A stretch of DNA of 64,000 nucleotides from an uncultured Lachnospiraceae bacterium (GTDB lineage Bacteria > Bacillota > Clostridia > Lachnospirales > Lachnospiraceae): the NCBI GenBank assembly GCA_910585765.1, contig CAJUES010000007.1, forward strand, positions 24,060 to 88,059. Reading direction: 5' to 3'. This document shows, piece by piece, positions 1 to 8,981 of the stretch; the stretch's first letter is position 1, and each line of letters begins with the position of its first letter. The translations under genes were made by a program, and so were the position numbers. The notes under the pieces were generated by a model. That model did not search any database and was not told where the DNA came from. It saw only the letters and a list, made by a program, of their open reading frames with translations.

Positions 1-236
1 CAGTGCCGGTTGAGATCGGCGCGGAGCGGGAGCGGGAGTCGACGTGGTTTCAGGGATATACGGATAAGTTTTTCATCGACAGGGGTGTGCTGTACCATTT
101 TCTGTACGGAGGGCTGGCGTATCTGATGGCAGTGCGCTTCATCATGGCGCACGGAAAGGTGATGTGCACCACGATCCCCAGGAAAAACGCGCTGCAGCTG
201 ATGAAAAAAGGGATCAGGTCGGTAGAGGGATTATGA
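1..236 (+). CDS. Probable glycosyltransferase, C-terminal end (partial)
   Basis: The frame is open from the left edge and ends at TGA 234-236, so only the last 77 or so residues are present. The visible part is basic and aromatic (WFQGYTDKFF, then a hydrophobic FLYGGLAYLMAVRF stretch). It resembles the C-terminal tail of rhamnosyltransferase-type GT2 enzymes, but the catalytic domain lies outside the window, so this is a weak family call. The stop overlaps the next start as ATGA (233-236). That translational coupling supports its being the upstream member of the polysaccharide operon. The GTG at position 3 is simply the first in-frame codon and need not be the start. Confidence 0.5.
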   Translation, partial: VPVEIGAERERESTWFQGYTDKFFIDRGVLYHFLYGGLAYLMAVRFIMAHGKVMCTTIPRKNALQLMKKGIRSVEGL

Positions 237-1393
237 CGAGGATCGTTTCTATAGTATTTTACATGGCGGTCGCGGCGGGAACCTGTGCGATGGCATCCTG
301 CATGCAGCCGTATCAGGAGGGCGAGCCTGTGTGGAGCTACGGGCGCAGGACGGCAAAAAGTTTCCGCAACAGGCTGCTGATGGCAGGTATTTTCGTGCTC
401 CTCTTTGGCGTGTCGGCACTCCGCTTTGATATTGGCAATGACTATGGGCAGTACACGCAGACTGCTCATGAGGCTTATGTGGGCGGATATGTGGTGACGG
501 AATCCGGCTTTAACTGGCTGGTGCGCTTTCTGTACTGGATCGTCGGATGGGAGTGCTACGAGCTGGTGTTTGCTGTGTTTGCGTTTGCGACACTGTGGAT
601 CTTTCTGAGGGCGTTTGCGGGACAGAGCGTCAGCTTTTCGCAGTCCTTTTTCCTGTTTATGACGATGGGGCTGTACTTTCAGACGTTCAATACCGTGCGG
701 TACTACTTTGCGCTCTCGGTCGCGCTCTTTTCCATGAAGTATGTGCTGGATGGGGATCATCTGAAATTTGTGTTCTGGATCCTGCTGGCGGCGCTGTTCC
801 ACAAGTCGGTGCTGCTGGTGCTGCCTGTGTACTGGATCGCTTCCTTCGAGTGGAAGCGGTGGCAGGTGGCGGCGGGGCTGGCAGTCAGCGCAGCCTGCTT
901 TCTGGGAAGGGGGCTGGTGCTGAAACTTGCGCTGGTGCTGTACCCGTCTTACAGGAACACGATATACCTCGAGGGCGGGGGCACGCTGGTCAGTACGCTG
1001 CGCACGCTCGCGGTGCTCGCGCTGTATGCATGGTTTGTCTGCACGCAGCAGAGCGGTCTTTCGAGGGAGGCGCTGAGAGCGCAGCGCTGGTATCGGGAGC
1101 TGCGGTTTTACGCGCAGCTGAATCTCCTGGCGGTAGTGACCGGGACCTTTTTTTACTTCCTGCCGGTGGTGACGCGCATCTCGTACTATTTTGGCGTCTC
1201 CCAGCTTCTGATGATCCCGCTGATCCTGCGCAATATCAGGGAGCAGAGCGTCCGCAGGAAAGTGACGGTCGTCGTATTTGCGGCGTGCATCCTGTATCTG
1301 CTGGTATTTCTGCTGCAGGCGGACCAGGACGGCGTGCGGCTGCTCCCTTACAGGAGCTGGCTTTTTGAGACGGAGCGCTACACGTATATCTAA
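233..1393 (+). CDS. EpsG-family polysaccharide polymerase-like membrane protein
   Basis: The product is 386 aa and polytopic, with about 9-11 hydrophobic segments. The start ATG at 233 overlaps the upstream TGA. A longer frame opens at 164, but its extra residues are charged and unlike the family. A loop motif after the second hydrophobic stretch, RFDIGNDYGQY (residues about 64-74), is the hallmark of EpsG proteins (R-x-x-x-G-x-D-Y), which are thought to be Wzy-like polymerases of exopolysaccharide repeat units acting at the outer face of the membrane. Length matches the family (about 350-400 aa). It sits among glycosyltransferases, which fits. The polymerase role is family-based inference; the substrate is unknown. 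A second polymerase/ligase candidate is the protein at 36381-38978. Confidence 0.8.
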   Translation: MTRIVSIVFYMAVAAGTCAMASCMQPYQEGEPVWSYGRRTAKSFRNRLLMAGIFVLLFGVSALRFDIGNDYGQYTQTAHEAYVGGYVVTESGFNWLVRFLYWIVGWECYELVFAVFAFATLWIFLRAFAGQSVSFSQSFFLFMTMGLYFQTFNTVRYYFALSVALFSMKYVLDGDHLKFVFWILLAALFHKSVLLVLPVYWIASFEWKRWQVAAGLAVSAACFLGRGLVLKLALVLYPSYRNTIYLEGGGTLVSTLRTLAVLALYAWFVCTQQSGLSREALRAQRWYRELRFYAQLNLLAVVTGTFFYFLPVVTRISYYFGVSQLLMIPLILRNIREQSVRRKVTVVVFAACILYLLVFLLQADQDGVRLLPYRSWLFETERYTYI

Positions 1394-1448
1394 AGGCTTC
1401 TGGAATGTAAATATCGCGACAATACAGCGGTGGGAGGTGAACCGGTTT

Positions 1449-2282
1449 ATGGGACAGGATCCGATGTACAGTATCATTGTGGTCTGCCTGAACGCGGGGC
1501 AGAGGCTGTGTGACACGGTCGGCAGCGTGCTCGGGCAGCGTTACGCAAATTTTGAAGTGGTGGTCAAGGACGGCGGCTCCTCGGACGGCTCGGTCGAGAT
1601 GCTGGCGGAAACCTGGCAGGATGCGCGCCTTAGGGTGTACGCGGAGAAGGACAGCGGCATCTACGATGCGATGAATCAGGCGGTGAAGCTGGCAGGGGGG
1701 GCGTATTTCCTGTTCCTGAATGCAGGCGACAGCTTCTATGACGAGAATGTCCTTGACCGGATAACGGATGAGCTGCACCGGCTGGAGAGGACGGGCAGAC
1801 GAGCGGATATCCTTTATGGGAACATGTACCATAAAGCGCTGGATGCGGTGATCTGCGCGTCGCCGGAGATCAATGATTTTACGTGTTACAGAAATGTGCC
1901 CTGCCATCAGACCTGCTTTTACAGGCGCGCGCTGTTTGAGGACAGGGGCTATTGCACGGAGTATACGGTGCGGGCGGACTACGAGCATTTTCTGTGGTGC
2001 TATTATGACAGGAAGGCTGTGATCTCGTATGTGCCCGTTGTGGTCGCGTCGTACGAGGGCGGCGGTTACTCGGAGACAAAGGAGAACCAGAAGCGCTCGA
2101 GACAGCAGCACCGGGAGATCGTGCTCCGCTATATGGGAAGGAAGAAGGCGGACAGGTATCGCCTGATCATGCTGCTGACGCTGGCGCCGCTGCGCAGCGC
2201 TGTCGCGGATAACAGGTATCTGTCGGGCGCATATAATGGTATGAAGACGGCATTATACAAGCTGAGGAACGGACGGGGCTGA
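1449..2282 (+). CDS. Glycosyltransferase family 2
   Basis: 277 aa. The frame extends upstream to 1278, but that part overlaps epsG and is low quality. ATG 1449 is preceded by GGGAGGTG at 1432-1439, which decides the start. The GT-A fold begins at once: YSIIVVCLNAG, then KDGGSSDGS (nucleotide-binding loop, residues about 38-46), EKDSGIYDAMNQA, and a DxD-like NAGDS segment. The pattern (V-x-D-G-x-S-x-D-G and DSGIYDAMN) is typical of WcaA/WbbD-like GT2 enzymes that add one sugar to an undecaprenyl-diphosphate oligosaccharide at the cytoplasmic face. Acceptor and donor cannot be told from sequence. It follows epsG after a 55-nt gap and precedes a GT4 gene. Confidence 0.85.
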   Translation: MGQDPMYSIIVVCLNAGQRLCDTVGSVLGQRYANFEVVVKDGGSSDGSVEMLAETWQDARLRVYAEKDSGIYDAMNQAVKLAGGAYFLFLNAGDSFYDENVLDRITDELHRLERTGRRADILYGNMYHKALDAVICASPEINDFTCYRNVPCHQTCFYRRALFEDRGYCTEYTVRADYEHFLWCYYDRKAVISYVPVVVASYEGGGYSETKENQKRSRQQHREIVLRYMGRKKADRYRLIMLLTLAPLRSAVADNRYLSGAYNGMKTALYKLRNGRG

Positions 2283-2346
2283 GTGGCATCGGCTGCATCG
2301 CAGTTTCCGGGAAGCAGGGAATTATCGTCGGGATGGAGGGAATCAT

Positions 2347-3648
2347 ATGAGGGTTTTGTGGCTGTGCAATATCATGCTCCCGTTTATCGCAAAGAGTCTG
2401 GGGCAGAAGATCGTGATCAAGGAAGGGTGGCTCTCCGGGCTTGCCAGCAAGCTGATGACAAATCAGGAGAGAAATGACGTGACACTTGCCATCTGCTTTC
2501 CGGAATCGGAGAGCCGCATGTTTGTGAAGGGCGACACCGCGCTGTTTGTCAAGGATAAGGCACAGGGGATCGACTACTATATTTTTCGGGAGGACACCGC
2601 GCATCCGGAGAATTACGACGCCGGCATGGAGGAGAGTCTCGGCGCGGTGATCCGGGATTTCGGACCGGATATCATCCACATATTCGGGACAGAATATCCG
2701 CATACGCTCGCCTGTGTGAAGGCGTTCCGCCGCCCGGCGCGGACGCTGGTCGGCATACAGGGGCTGTGCAGCTCGATCGCGGAGGTGTACATGGCGGATC
2801 TCCCCTACTCGGTGCAGAAGAAAAAGACGTTCCGCGACATGTTAAAGAAGGACGGACTGTTTGACCAGCAGGCGAAGTTTGCAAAGCGCGGTACATACGA
2901 GAAGGAGGCGCTCTCGCTGGTCGGTCATGTCACCGGGCGGACAGACTTTGACAGGGAGATGACGAAGGTGTACGCGCCCGATGCCAAGTACCATTTTATG
3001 AACGAGACGCTGCGGACGGATTTCTATAACGGGGAGTGGAAGATCGACCAGATCGAGCGGCACTCCATATTTTTGAGCCAGGGAAATTATCCGATCAAGG
3101 GACTGCACTATGTGCTCGATATCCTGCCGGAGCTTGTGGAGGAGTTTGAGGAGACGGTCGTCTATGTGGCGGGGGATGTCATCACGGCAAACGACAGCAT
3201 CAAGGATAAGATCAAACTCTCGGGGTACGGCAAATTCCTGCTCGACCAGATCAGGAAAAGCAGGATGCAGGATCATGTCAGATTTGTGGGGAGACTGCAG
3301 GCGGACAAAATGTGCGCGCGCTATTTGAAAACCCATGTGTTTTTATGCCCCTCCGCCATCGAAAATTCCCCGAATTCTGTCGGTGAGGCGATGCTTCTGG
3401 GCGTCCCGGTGGTGGCGGCAAATGTGGGCGGCGTGCACAATCTGGTCAATGACGGGAAGGACGGATTCCTCTATCCGAAGGATAAGCCAAAACGGATGAA
3501 GGATTCGATCCTGCGCATCTTTGAGGATGACAAACTTGCGCTGTCGCTCTCCTCCAACGCGCGGACGCACGCGCTTAGAACGCATGATCCGGATACAAAT
3601 TACAGGAGGCTTTTGGATATCTATCATGAAATTAACCATTGTATCTAA
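2347..3648 (+). CDS. Glycosyltransferase family 4
   Basis: 433 aa, started by ATG 2347 after GGATGGAGGGA. The N-terminal half is a divergent GT-B domain (RVLWLCNIMLP; DIIHIFGTEYPH around residue 110-120). The C-terminal half carries the standard GT4 donor site: FLSQGNYPIKG, VRFVGRLQ, then PSAIENSPNSVGEAMLLGVPVVAANVGG (the E-x7-E motif, residues about 336-363). It is a cytoplasmic retaining glycosyltransferase using an NDP-sugar. It overlaps the next gene by 23 nt, so the two are probably translated together. Sugar specificity is unknown. Confidence 0.85.
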   Translation: MRVLWLCNIMLPFIAKSLGQKIVIKEGWLSGLASKLMTNQERNDVTLAICFPESESRMFVKGDTALFVKDKAQGIDYYIFREDTAHPENYDAGMEESLGAVIRDFGPDIIHIFGTEYPHTLACVKAFRRPARTLVGIQGLCSSIAEVYMADLPYSVQKKKTFRDMLKKDGLFDQQAKFAKRGTYEKEALSLVGHVTGRTDFDREMTKVYAPDAKYHFMNETLRTDFYNGEWKIDQIERHSIFLSQGNYPIKGLHYVLDILPELVEEFEETVVYVAGDVITANDSIKDKIKLSGYGKFLLDQIRKSRMQDHVRFVGRLQADKMCARYLKTHVFLCPSAIENSPNSVGEAMLLGVPVVAANVGGVHNLVNDGKDGFLYPKDKPKRMKDSILRIFEDDKLALSLSSNARTHALRTHDPDTNYRRLLDIYHEINHCI

Positions 3649-4831
3649 CTACATCAATCATCACCAGATACCGATGTCCGATGCGCTGTACCGAAAGCTC
3701 GGCGCGGATTTTGCCTTTATACAGACCTCCCGGATGGAGGAGGAGCGGATCAGGATGGGGTGGGGGAGTGAGGTTTCGTCGATCCCCTATCTAAAGCTGT
3801 ATTACGAGGAGCAGGAGCGCTGTGCGCGGCTGCTTTTGGACAGCGATATCGTGGTGTTTGGCGGGGTTGAGGATGAGCGTTATATCAAACCGCGGCTGAA
3901 CGCGGGAAAGATCGTCATCCGGGCGAGCGAGCGGCTCTATCGGGAGGGACAGTGGAAATCGATCTCCCCGCGCGGCAGGAAGAAAAAGTATGAGGATCAC
4001 ACGCAGTATGCGGATGCACCGGTGTACCTGCTGTGTCATGGCGCCTACGTGGCGTCAGATTTCAATATCGTACATGCGTACCCCGGCAAGAAATACGTGT
4101 GGGGATATTTTCCGGCGGTCAATACGTATGACCTTGATACCCTCTTTTTCCGAAAACTCCACTATGACCAGGGCGGCAGACCCGAAGTCAGGATCCTGTG
4201 GGCAGGGCGTTTCATGAAGTTAAAGCACCCGGAGTATGCCGTGAGGGCGGCGAGATATCTGCAGCAGCGGCAGATATCGTTTCATCTGGATATGGTGGGC
4301 GGCGGTGAGCTGGAAGGACAGCTCAAGGGCATGGTGCAAAAATGGCAGCTGGAGCAGAAGGTCACGTTCCACGGCTTCCAGCCGCCGCAGAATGTGCGCA
4401 GGTTTATGGAGGAATCCGACATTTTCCTGTTTACCAGCAACCATCTCGAGGGCTGGGGGGCAGTCCTGAACGAGTCCATGAACAGCGCGTGTGCGGTCGT
4501 GGCGGGGAGCGGGATCGGGGCGGTGCCTTTTCTGATCCGGCATGGTCAGAACGGGCTGGTATACAAAAACGAGCACTACAGGGAATTTAGGGAACTGGTG
4601 TTATCGCTGTGCGAAGATGCAGCACTGCGCCGGACGCTCGGCGTCAGCGCCTATCAGACAATGATCGGGGAGTGGAATCCCACAGAGGCGGCGGACAGGC
4701 TGTACCGGTTCTGCGAGGGACTGCTGAACGGGAAGGCGAGACCGGAGAAGGAGGGACCGCTGAGCAGGGCGCCGCTGATCGCGCCGAGGGATGGATACGC
4801 TTACGCCAGGAGGGAAACAGTTTCAGAATGA
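3626..4831 (+). CDS. Glycosyltransferase family 4
   Basis: 401 aa. The frame opens earlier (3521), but ATG 3626 has a perfect AGGAGG at 3604-3609 and starts the GT-B fold directly (KLTIVSNYINHHQIPMSDAL). The C-terminal donor domain shows ILWAGRFMKLKHPEYAV, VTFHGF, and a SNHLEGWGAVLNESMNSAC segment, a variant of the E-x7-E motif typical of GT4. Its last residues (YAYARRETVSE) overlap the next gene by ATGA. It is probably a cytoplasmic step in repeat-unit assembly. The start lies inside the preceding GT4 gene, a sign of tight operon packing. Confidence 0.83.
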   Translation: MKLTIVSNYINHHQIPMSDALYRKLGADFAFIQTSRMEEERIRMGWGSEVSSIPYLKLYYEEQERCARLLLDSDIVVFGGVEDERYIKPRLNAGKIVIRASERLYREGQWKSISPRGRKKKYEDHTQYADAPVYLLCHGAYVASDFNIVHAYPGKKYVWGYFPAVNTYDLDTLFFRKLHYDQGGRPEVRILWAGRFMKLKHPEYAVRAARYLQQRQISFHLDMVGGGELEGQLKGMVQKWQLEQKVTFHGFQPPQNVRRFMEESDIFLFTSNHLEGWGAVLNESMNSACAVVAGSGIGAVPFLIRHGQNGLVYKNEHYREFRELVLSLCEDAALRRTLGVSAYQTMIGEWNPTEAADRLYRFCEGLLNGKARPEKEGPLSRAPLIAPRDGYAYARRETVSE

Positions 4832-5961
4832 GAGGAACGAAGAAAAAAAAGACCAGGAGCAGGATCTATGTCTGCCACACGTATTATCATGTATATGTCG
4901 CAGTCTTGAAAGAGATGAAGCTCGCAAGGGATCTGCCAGCTGGAAAATATAAAAAAGCGGATATCGCGCTGAGCTCCATTTCCACGGACTTTGAACATCT
5001 CGGGGACAGGCTTGCCAAAACGGGGATCTTTCATGCGGTCATCGCACTTGATGAGAAGCGCGAGGACTTTTTCCCGGAGCTTGCAAAATACCGGAAAAAT
5101 TACAGCAATATCCTCAGACATATGGTAAACCGCATGATCTTTACCAAAAAGCTTGCAAAGTGCGAGATCCCGTACCTGAGCGCGATCGACTTTGCGGCGT
5201 ACGAGGACATCTATGTATTCTGCGACAGCGATCCTGTAGGGTACTATCTGAATTATAAGCATATATATTATCATGCGGTGGAGGACGGGCTCGACTGTCT
5301 CAAGAATCTCGATGATGCCTATGTCGCAAATCACGGGCATTTCAAGCTGAAAACGCTGTTTTCGCGCATGAACCTCATCTTCATCATGAACGGCTGGGGA
5401 AAATACTGCATCGACATGGAGATCAATGACAGGAGCGTGGTGCCGACCGACTGCCCGCGCTTTGTCGAGGTGCCGAGAAAACCGCTGGAGCGGGCGCTGA
5501 CAACGGAGCAGAAACGGCTGATGATCCAGGCGTTCATCGAGGATGCGGACGAGTTGACCAGGCAGCTTGCGCCGTCGTATGCGGGCGAGGAGTTTGCGTG
5601 TTTTCTGACGGAACCGCACCCGGTCGACGTGGAGGCGCGGAAACGTGTCTGCCTGGACGTGATCGAGCGCTACTGTGAGGGCTGCCGTGTCCTGATCAAG
5701 CCGCACCCGCGGGATGGGATCGACTACGGTGCGCTCTGTCCTGATGCAGTCGTGCTCCGCGGGCGTTTTCCCGTGGAGGTGCTCAACTTTTTTGAGGGGC
5801 TCCACATCAGGCGCGCGGTGTCGATCGTCACCACGGCGATGAACAACATGGATTTTGTGGAGGAGAAACTGAATCTTGGCGCATCGTTCTGGGACGCTTA
5901 CGAGGATCCCGAGAAGCATGCGTACAACAGGAAGGCGGGGCTTTCACTCGCGGACAAATAG
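4828..5961 (+). CDS. Sialyltransferase-like glycosyltransferase (GT52-type motifs)
   Basis: 377 aa from ATG 4828, overlapping the upstream stop as ATGA and preceded by CCAGGAGGG. It has the three landmarks shared by bacterial sialyltransferase clans GT38/GT52/GT80: a D/E-D/E-G motif (EDG, residues 152-154), an HP motif (LIKPHPRD, about 289-296), and a following S/T-rich segment (SIVTTAMNN, about 325). There is no signal peptide or membrane segment, so it should act in the cytoplasm with a CMP-nonulosonate donor. The window encodes a complete CMP-pseudaminic acid pathway (15182-22370) and no other obvious nonulosonate transferase, making this the best candidate pseudaminyltransferase. That assignment is inference from motifs plus context; polyol-phosphate transferases can look similar. 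Confidence 0.65.
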   Translation: MRGTKKKKTRSRIYVCHTYYHVYVAVLKEMKLARDLPAGKYKKADIALSSISTDFEHLGDRLAKTGIFHAVIALDEKREDFFPELAKYRKNYSNILRHMVNRMIFTKKLAKCEIPYLSAIDFAAYEDIYVFCDSDPVGYYLNYKHIYYHAVEDGLDCLKNLDDAYVANHGHFKLKTLFSRMNLIFIMNGWGKYCIDMEINDRSVVPTDCPRFVEVPRKPLERALTTEQKRLMIQAFIEDADELTRQLAPSYAGEEFACFLTEPHPVDVEARKRVCLDVIERYCEGCRVLIKPHPRDGIDYGALCPDAVVLRGRFPVEVLNFFEGLHIRRAVSIVTTAMNNMDFVEEKLNLGASFWDAYEDPEKHAYNRKAGLSLADK

Positions 5962-6012
5962 CGGATCAGCTGACGGCGAAGCTGATTCTGGAATATGGAA
6001 AGGGTGGCAGGT

Positions 6013-7023
6013 ATGCAGTTTTCATGGCTGGAGGGAGTCAGTAAGAAATGGAGAGGGATCCTTGTGATCGGCAGGACGACCGAGCGCGACGGGAAAAGAT
6101 ACCACATCGTCGGCATGACGATGGAGGAAGCGGCAACGCTCTATATCCTGGAGCCCTCCGAGGAGCGGAAGAAGCGCGATCCGAAAAAGAAGCGCACGCA
6201 GCGGATGATCCTGAGGGAGCAGGAGACCGAGAGTTACAGTTACATGCAGTGCCGCGAATTTAAGATCGGCAGCAGAAAGATGTGTACACAGAGCGCATGC
6301 GCAGGTGATCTGATCCCGGAAAATTATGAGGAGATCAAACTGTTTCTGGATATGATGGATGCGGGCTGGCAGGTTCCGGCGTGGCTCAGGGAGACGGACT
6401 GGCGTCTTCTTCGGCTGGTTAAGCTGACATTCGCGGATGTCAGGCGCCTTCCCGGATATTCGCCGGATATGCCGATCACGATCAGGCACGATCCAGCACC
6501 GAGAAAACACCTGCTGGCCAGGGCAAAACCGCTCACGCTGGAAGTCGGAAAGCCGATGTCCTTTCGATTTACGGCCCACGACGGCTCAAAAGTGCAGTGC
6601 CACATCAATCAGGTCACGCTGGTCGATGTGTGGGCGGAGGCAGAGAAGTCATTTGGCGATGAAAAACTGAGAAAACGTTTTACGGCGGAACAGCTGCGGG
6701 AGATGGAGAACAGTTACTATCAGGCATTGCGCCAGAGCTGTCCCGAGGGTATGTGCTATGTGGGCATCGAGTACGAGTGCAGCAAGGATATCAGTCTGCA
6801 GTTTTATGAGAAAGCGTTTCTCGATTCCTACCCGGAAAGCCGCAATGGAGGAAGCGCCGCATTTTTCGTGATGTGGGAGAAGCCGGACAAAAAGACGGGG
6901 AGTCATGGTCTTGCGCTGAGAGGAACCGGCATAGCGGTTCCCGTCCCGCCGGACACCGCGGCAGTATCGGTAGAACTGCTTCTTTATATGGAAAAGACAG
7001 AGGCGTGGGAGGAGTGCGTGTGA
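6013..7023 (+). CDS. Unrecognised soluble protein
   Basis: I do not recognise this 336-aa protein. ATG 6013 has AAAGGG eight bases upstream; an in-frame ATG at 5995 without a ribosome site would add six residues. It has no signal peptide or membrane helix. Visible features are a very basic stretch near residue 50-65 (EERKKRDPKKKRTQR), several scattered cysteines, and a C-terminal half with beta-type alternation (TLEVGKPMSFRFTAHDGS). It is the last gene of the first operon and ends 4 bp from the stop of the convergent gene on the other strand. Base composition is like its neighbours, so recent transfer is not obvious. A role in regulating or modifying the glycan is only guessable from position. 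Confidence 0.6.
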   Translation: MQFSWLEGVSKKWRGILVIGRTTERDGKRYHIVGMTMEEAATLYILEPSEERKKRDPKKKRTQRMILREQETESYSYMQCREFKIGSRKMCTQSACAGDLIPENYEEIKLFLDMMDAGWQVPAWLRETDWRLLRLVKLTFADVRRLPGYSPDMPITIRHDPAPRKHLLARAKPLTLEVGKPMSFRFTAHDGSKVQCHINQVTLVDVWAEAEKSFGDEKLRKRFTAEQLREMENSYYQALRQSCPEGMCYVGIEYECSKDISLQFYEKAFLDSYPESRNGGSAAFFVMWEKPDKKTGSHGLALRGTGIAVPVPPDTAAVSVELLLYMEKTEAWEECV

Positions 7024-7027
7024 CACA

Positions 7028-8605
7028 TCAGCTGCCGCGATAAAAATAATAGGTCGTGGAGTATGCGTAGGATCCGGCCTCGATGTGCTGGTCCAGCTGG
7101 GGGAACTTATCGGAAACCAGCCGGATGATCTCGTCGTTGTCCCCGACTGCCAGCACGATCAGACTGTCCGGTGACAGCTCAAAGGTATCGATCAGTTCCG
7201 GGTCGGCAAGCGGGAAGAAGGTCACGCTGTTGTAAATAGAAGCCTCCAGAAAGGTAGACTCCGTTTTCCAGCGGTGGTCGTAGACGATAATGCAGTCGGT
7301 CTCCCTGTACTTTTCCAGCTCTTTAAAGCGGGCGCCCTCGTTTCGGTAGATATAGTTCCAGGTCGTGTTCTTCCAGCTGCAGAGGATGACAACCCCGCAG
7401 AGAAGCAGTGTGGCGAGATCTGCCGCGCCAATAACATTTGTTATTTTTCTGAACGAGAGATACACCATGCTGGTGAACAGGCACAGGACTACTGCGTAGA
7501 TCGGAAACAGATAGCGGTCTGCCACATACACTGCCATCCTGGAAACCAACAGGAAGTACAGTGATGCAGGGACTGCCAGAAGGATCCACTTGAACAGAGA
7601 CGCCCTGCTGTCCGTCGGCTTTTTTCTGGCAGATATTTTTCGCGTCTTCAGAAAACTGATCCCGGACAGTGCGATCACCGCTGCTGTCAGGAGGATGAAA
7701 GGCGCGCTTCCCCCGAACAGTTCCGTGCTGATATAGTCCCAAAATGCCCGCAGCCGCGGCAGGTAGTTCTCCAGGGAGGGAACGAGCAGGTTGTCTATGG
7801 ATTCTTTGCCCCGATATCCTGAAAAGATATGCCTGAGCATCGGCGGGAAGATGGCGATCGACAGTCCGCCAGCCCCCGCCATGGAAACGGCGAACAGTCC
7901 GAGCTCTTTATACTTCCTGCACAGCAGCAGATCGATGCCAAAAACGATGCATATCAGCACGAGATACACGATAAAATAGTAGTGTGTCAGCGCGCCGAGC
8001 ACCGACACGGCGGCGATCGCACCGTAAAACCGGGCGTGCAATGGCTTTCCCACAGCCTCGACAAAGCAGAGCGAGATCAGCGTCACAAAAAACATTGCCA
8101 TGACGTACATGCGGAAAAAGGAGATGGATGACATCACGCCCGCAGATACGATATAGGTGGCTGACAGCAGGTTTACGGGTGCGTCATTTCCGCAAAACGC
8201 CCGCAGAAGCCTCCGCAGCACATAGAGTGTCATCACGCCAAAGACGATATTGACAGCCCCCGCATACCAGAAACTGAACGTCCCGGGAAACAGCGAGCAG
8301 ATGGTGTGCAATATTGTATAGTACAGCGGGGGATGGACGTCCGCCGCCTGATTCTGCCAGACATTCCTGTAGTTGAAGCGGTCCTGCCTGTCCGCAGCCA
8401 TATACCTCAGGAAAGGGGTGTCTGACAGCGTGTAGGTTTTGCAGTCCTCCACGTCTATGTGCAGGTTTCCGATGTGGTTTGCCGAGCCGTAGCTGATATA
8501 TTCGTCCACATGCATCTGCTTCTTTAACAGTATGATAAAAACACACATCGCAACAAATAATGTATAGCAAAGTAATGACCGCTTTGATATCTTTTGTCTC
8601 TTCAT
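7028..8605 (-). CDS. GT39/ArnT-like membrane glycosyltransferase (GT-C fold)
   Basis: 525 aa on the minus strand. The frame extends to 8722, but ATG 8605 follows CAGGGAACA and is immediately followed by a basic N-terminus and first membrane helix, so it is preferred. The first outer loop carries the acidic pair D34-E35 (VDEYISYG) and then DVHPPLYY (89-96). This pair is the signature of dolichyl/undecaprenyl-phosphate sugar-dependent GT-C transferases. About 11 membrane helices and a soluble C-terminal tail follow, the usual layout. It should transfer a sugar from undecaprenyl phosphate on the outer face. It is the only plus/minus switch in the locus and has its own predicted promoter at 8768-8796. 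It is similar in motif to the protein at 32291-33700. Confidence 0.8.
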   Translation of the reverse strand: MKRQKISKRSLLCYTLFVAMCVFIILLKKQMHVDEYISYGSANHIGNLHIDVEDCKTYTLSDTPFLRYMAADRQDRFNYRNVWQNQAADVHPPLYYTILHTICSLFPGTFSFWYAGAVNIVFGVMTLYVLRRLLRAFCGNDAPVNLLSATYIVSAGVMSSISFFRMYVMAMFFVTLISLCFVEAVGKPLHARFYGAIAAVSVLGALTHYYFIVYLVLICIVFGIDLLLCRKYKELGLFAVSMAGAGGLSIAIFPPMLRHIFSGYRGKESIDNLLVPSLENYLPRLRAFWDYISTELFGGSAPFILLTAAVIALSGISFLKTRKISARKKPTDSRASLFKWILLAVPASLYFLLVSRMAVYVADRYLFPIYAVVLCLFTSMVYLSFRKITNVIGAADLATLLLCGVVILCSWKNTTWNYIYRNEGARFKELEKYRETDCIIVYDHRWKTESTFLEASIYNSVTFFPLADPELIDTFELSPDSLIVLAVGDNDEIIRLVSDKFPQLDQHIEAGSYAYSTTYYFYRGS

Positions 8606-8767
8606 CGCATTTGTTCCCTGCTGCCGGCTTCCGCAGACGGCGCGCTCCTCCTGTATCGTTCTCCCAAACAGTACGATATCTGCCCACGACGCCGCAGCCG
8701 CGGCACGATCTGCACTGTCCATGGATCAATAGTCTGCAATCAAAAATACATTCTCGACTGTGCTCTC

Positions 8768-8796
8768 AGTATACCATATCGGGTATTTGTGCGCAA
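8768..8796 (-). promoter_or_regulatory. Predicted promoter for the minus-strand GT-C gene
   Basis: Read on the minus strand this is TTGCGC, 17 nt, TATACT. The spacer is ideal and the -10 is one base from consensus. It would start transcription about 155 nt before the ATG at 8605. Confidence 0.45.
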
Positions 8797-8876
8797 CCAC
8801 ATCATCGGCAACGCGGCGCCATGGCAATGAGCTGCTGTCAAGTCGATATCAGCGCTGAACGTTCTGGAGATAAATC

Positions 8877-8935
8877 GTTACTGTTCCCTCATCGTCAAAG
8901 TAGTGAAAAACACGCTCTAGGGCGTGAACAGTAAC
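8877..8935. repeat. Inverted repeat GTTACTGTTC / GAACAGTAAC
   Basis: The two 10-bp arms are perfectly complementary and flank 39 bp. The right arm is preceded by a near-palindrome, CACGCTCTAGGGCGTG. A degenerate version with the same arms occurs at 14873-14911, again next to a gene-free gap. It may be a small dispersed repeat or a regulator site. Confidence 0.6.
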
Positions 8936-8952
8936 AATAAATCGGGATTGGG

Positions 8953-8981
8953 TTGTGTTTATTGGAAATATGACATATACT
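8953..8981 (+). promoter_or_regulatory. Predicted promoter for the ABC flippase operon
   Basis: TTGTGT, 17-nt spacer, TATACT. The -10 matches that of the promoters at 34416 and 36304. The leader to the GTG start at 9128 would be about 140 nt and contains short direct repeats. Confidence 0.5.

Noticed and set aside
50..1516. Long minus-strand open frame opposite the EpsG gene
   Set aside because: It is rich in Arg, His, Gln and Pro with no domain or ribosome site; it is a mirror of GC-biased codons on the plus strand.
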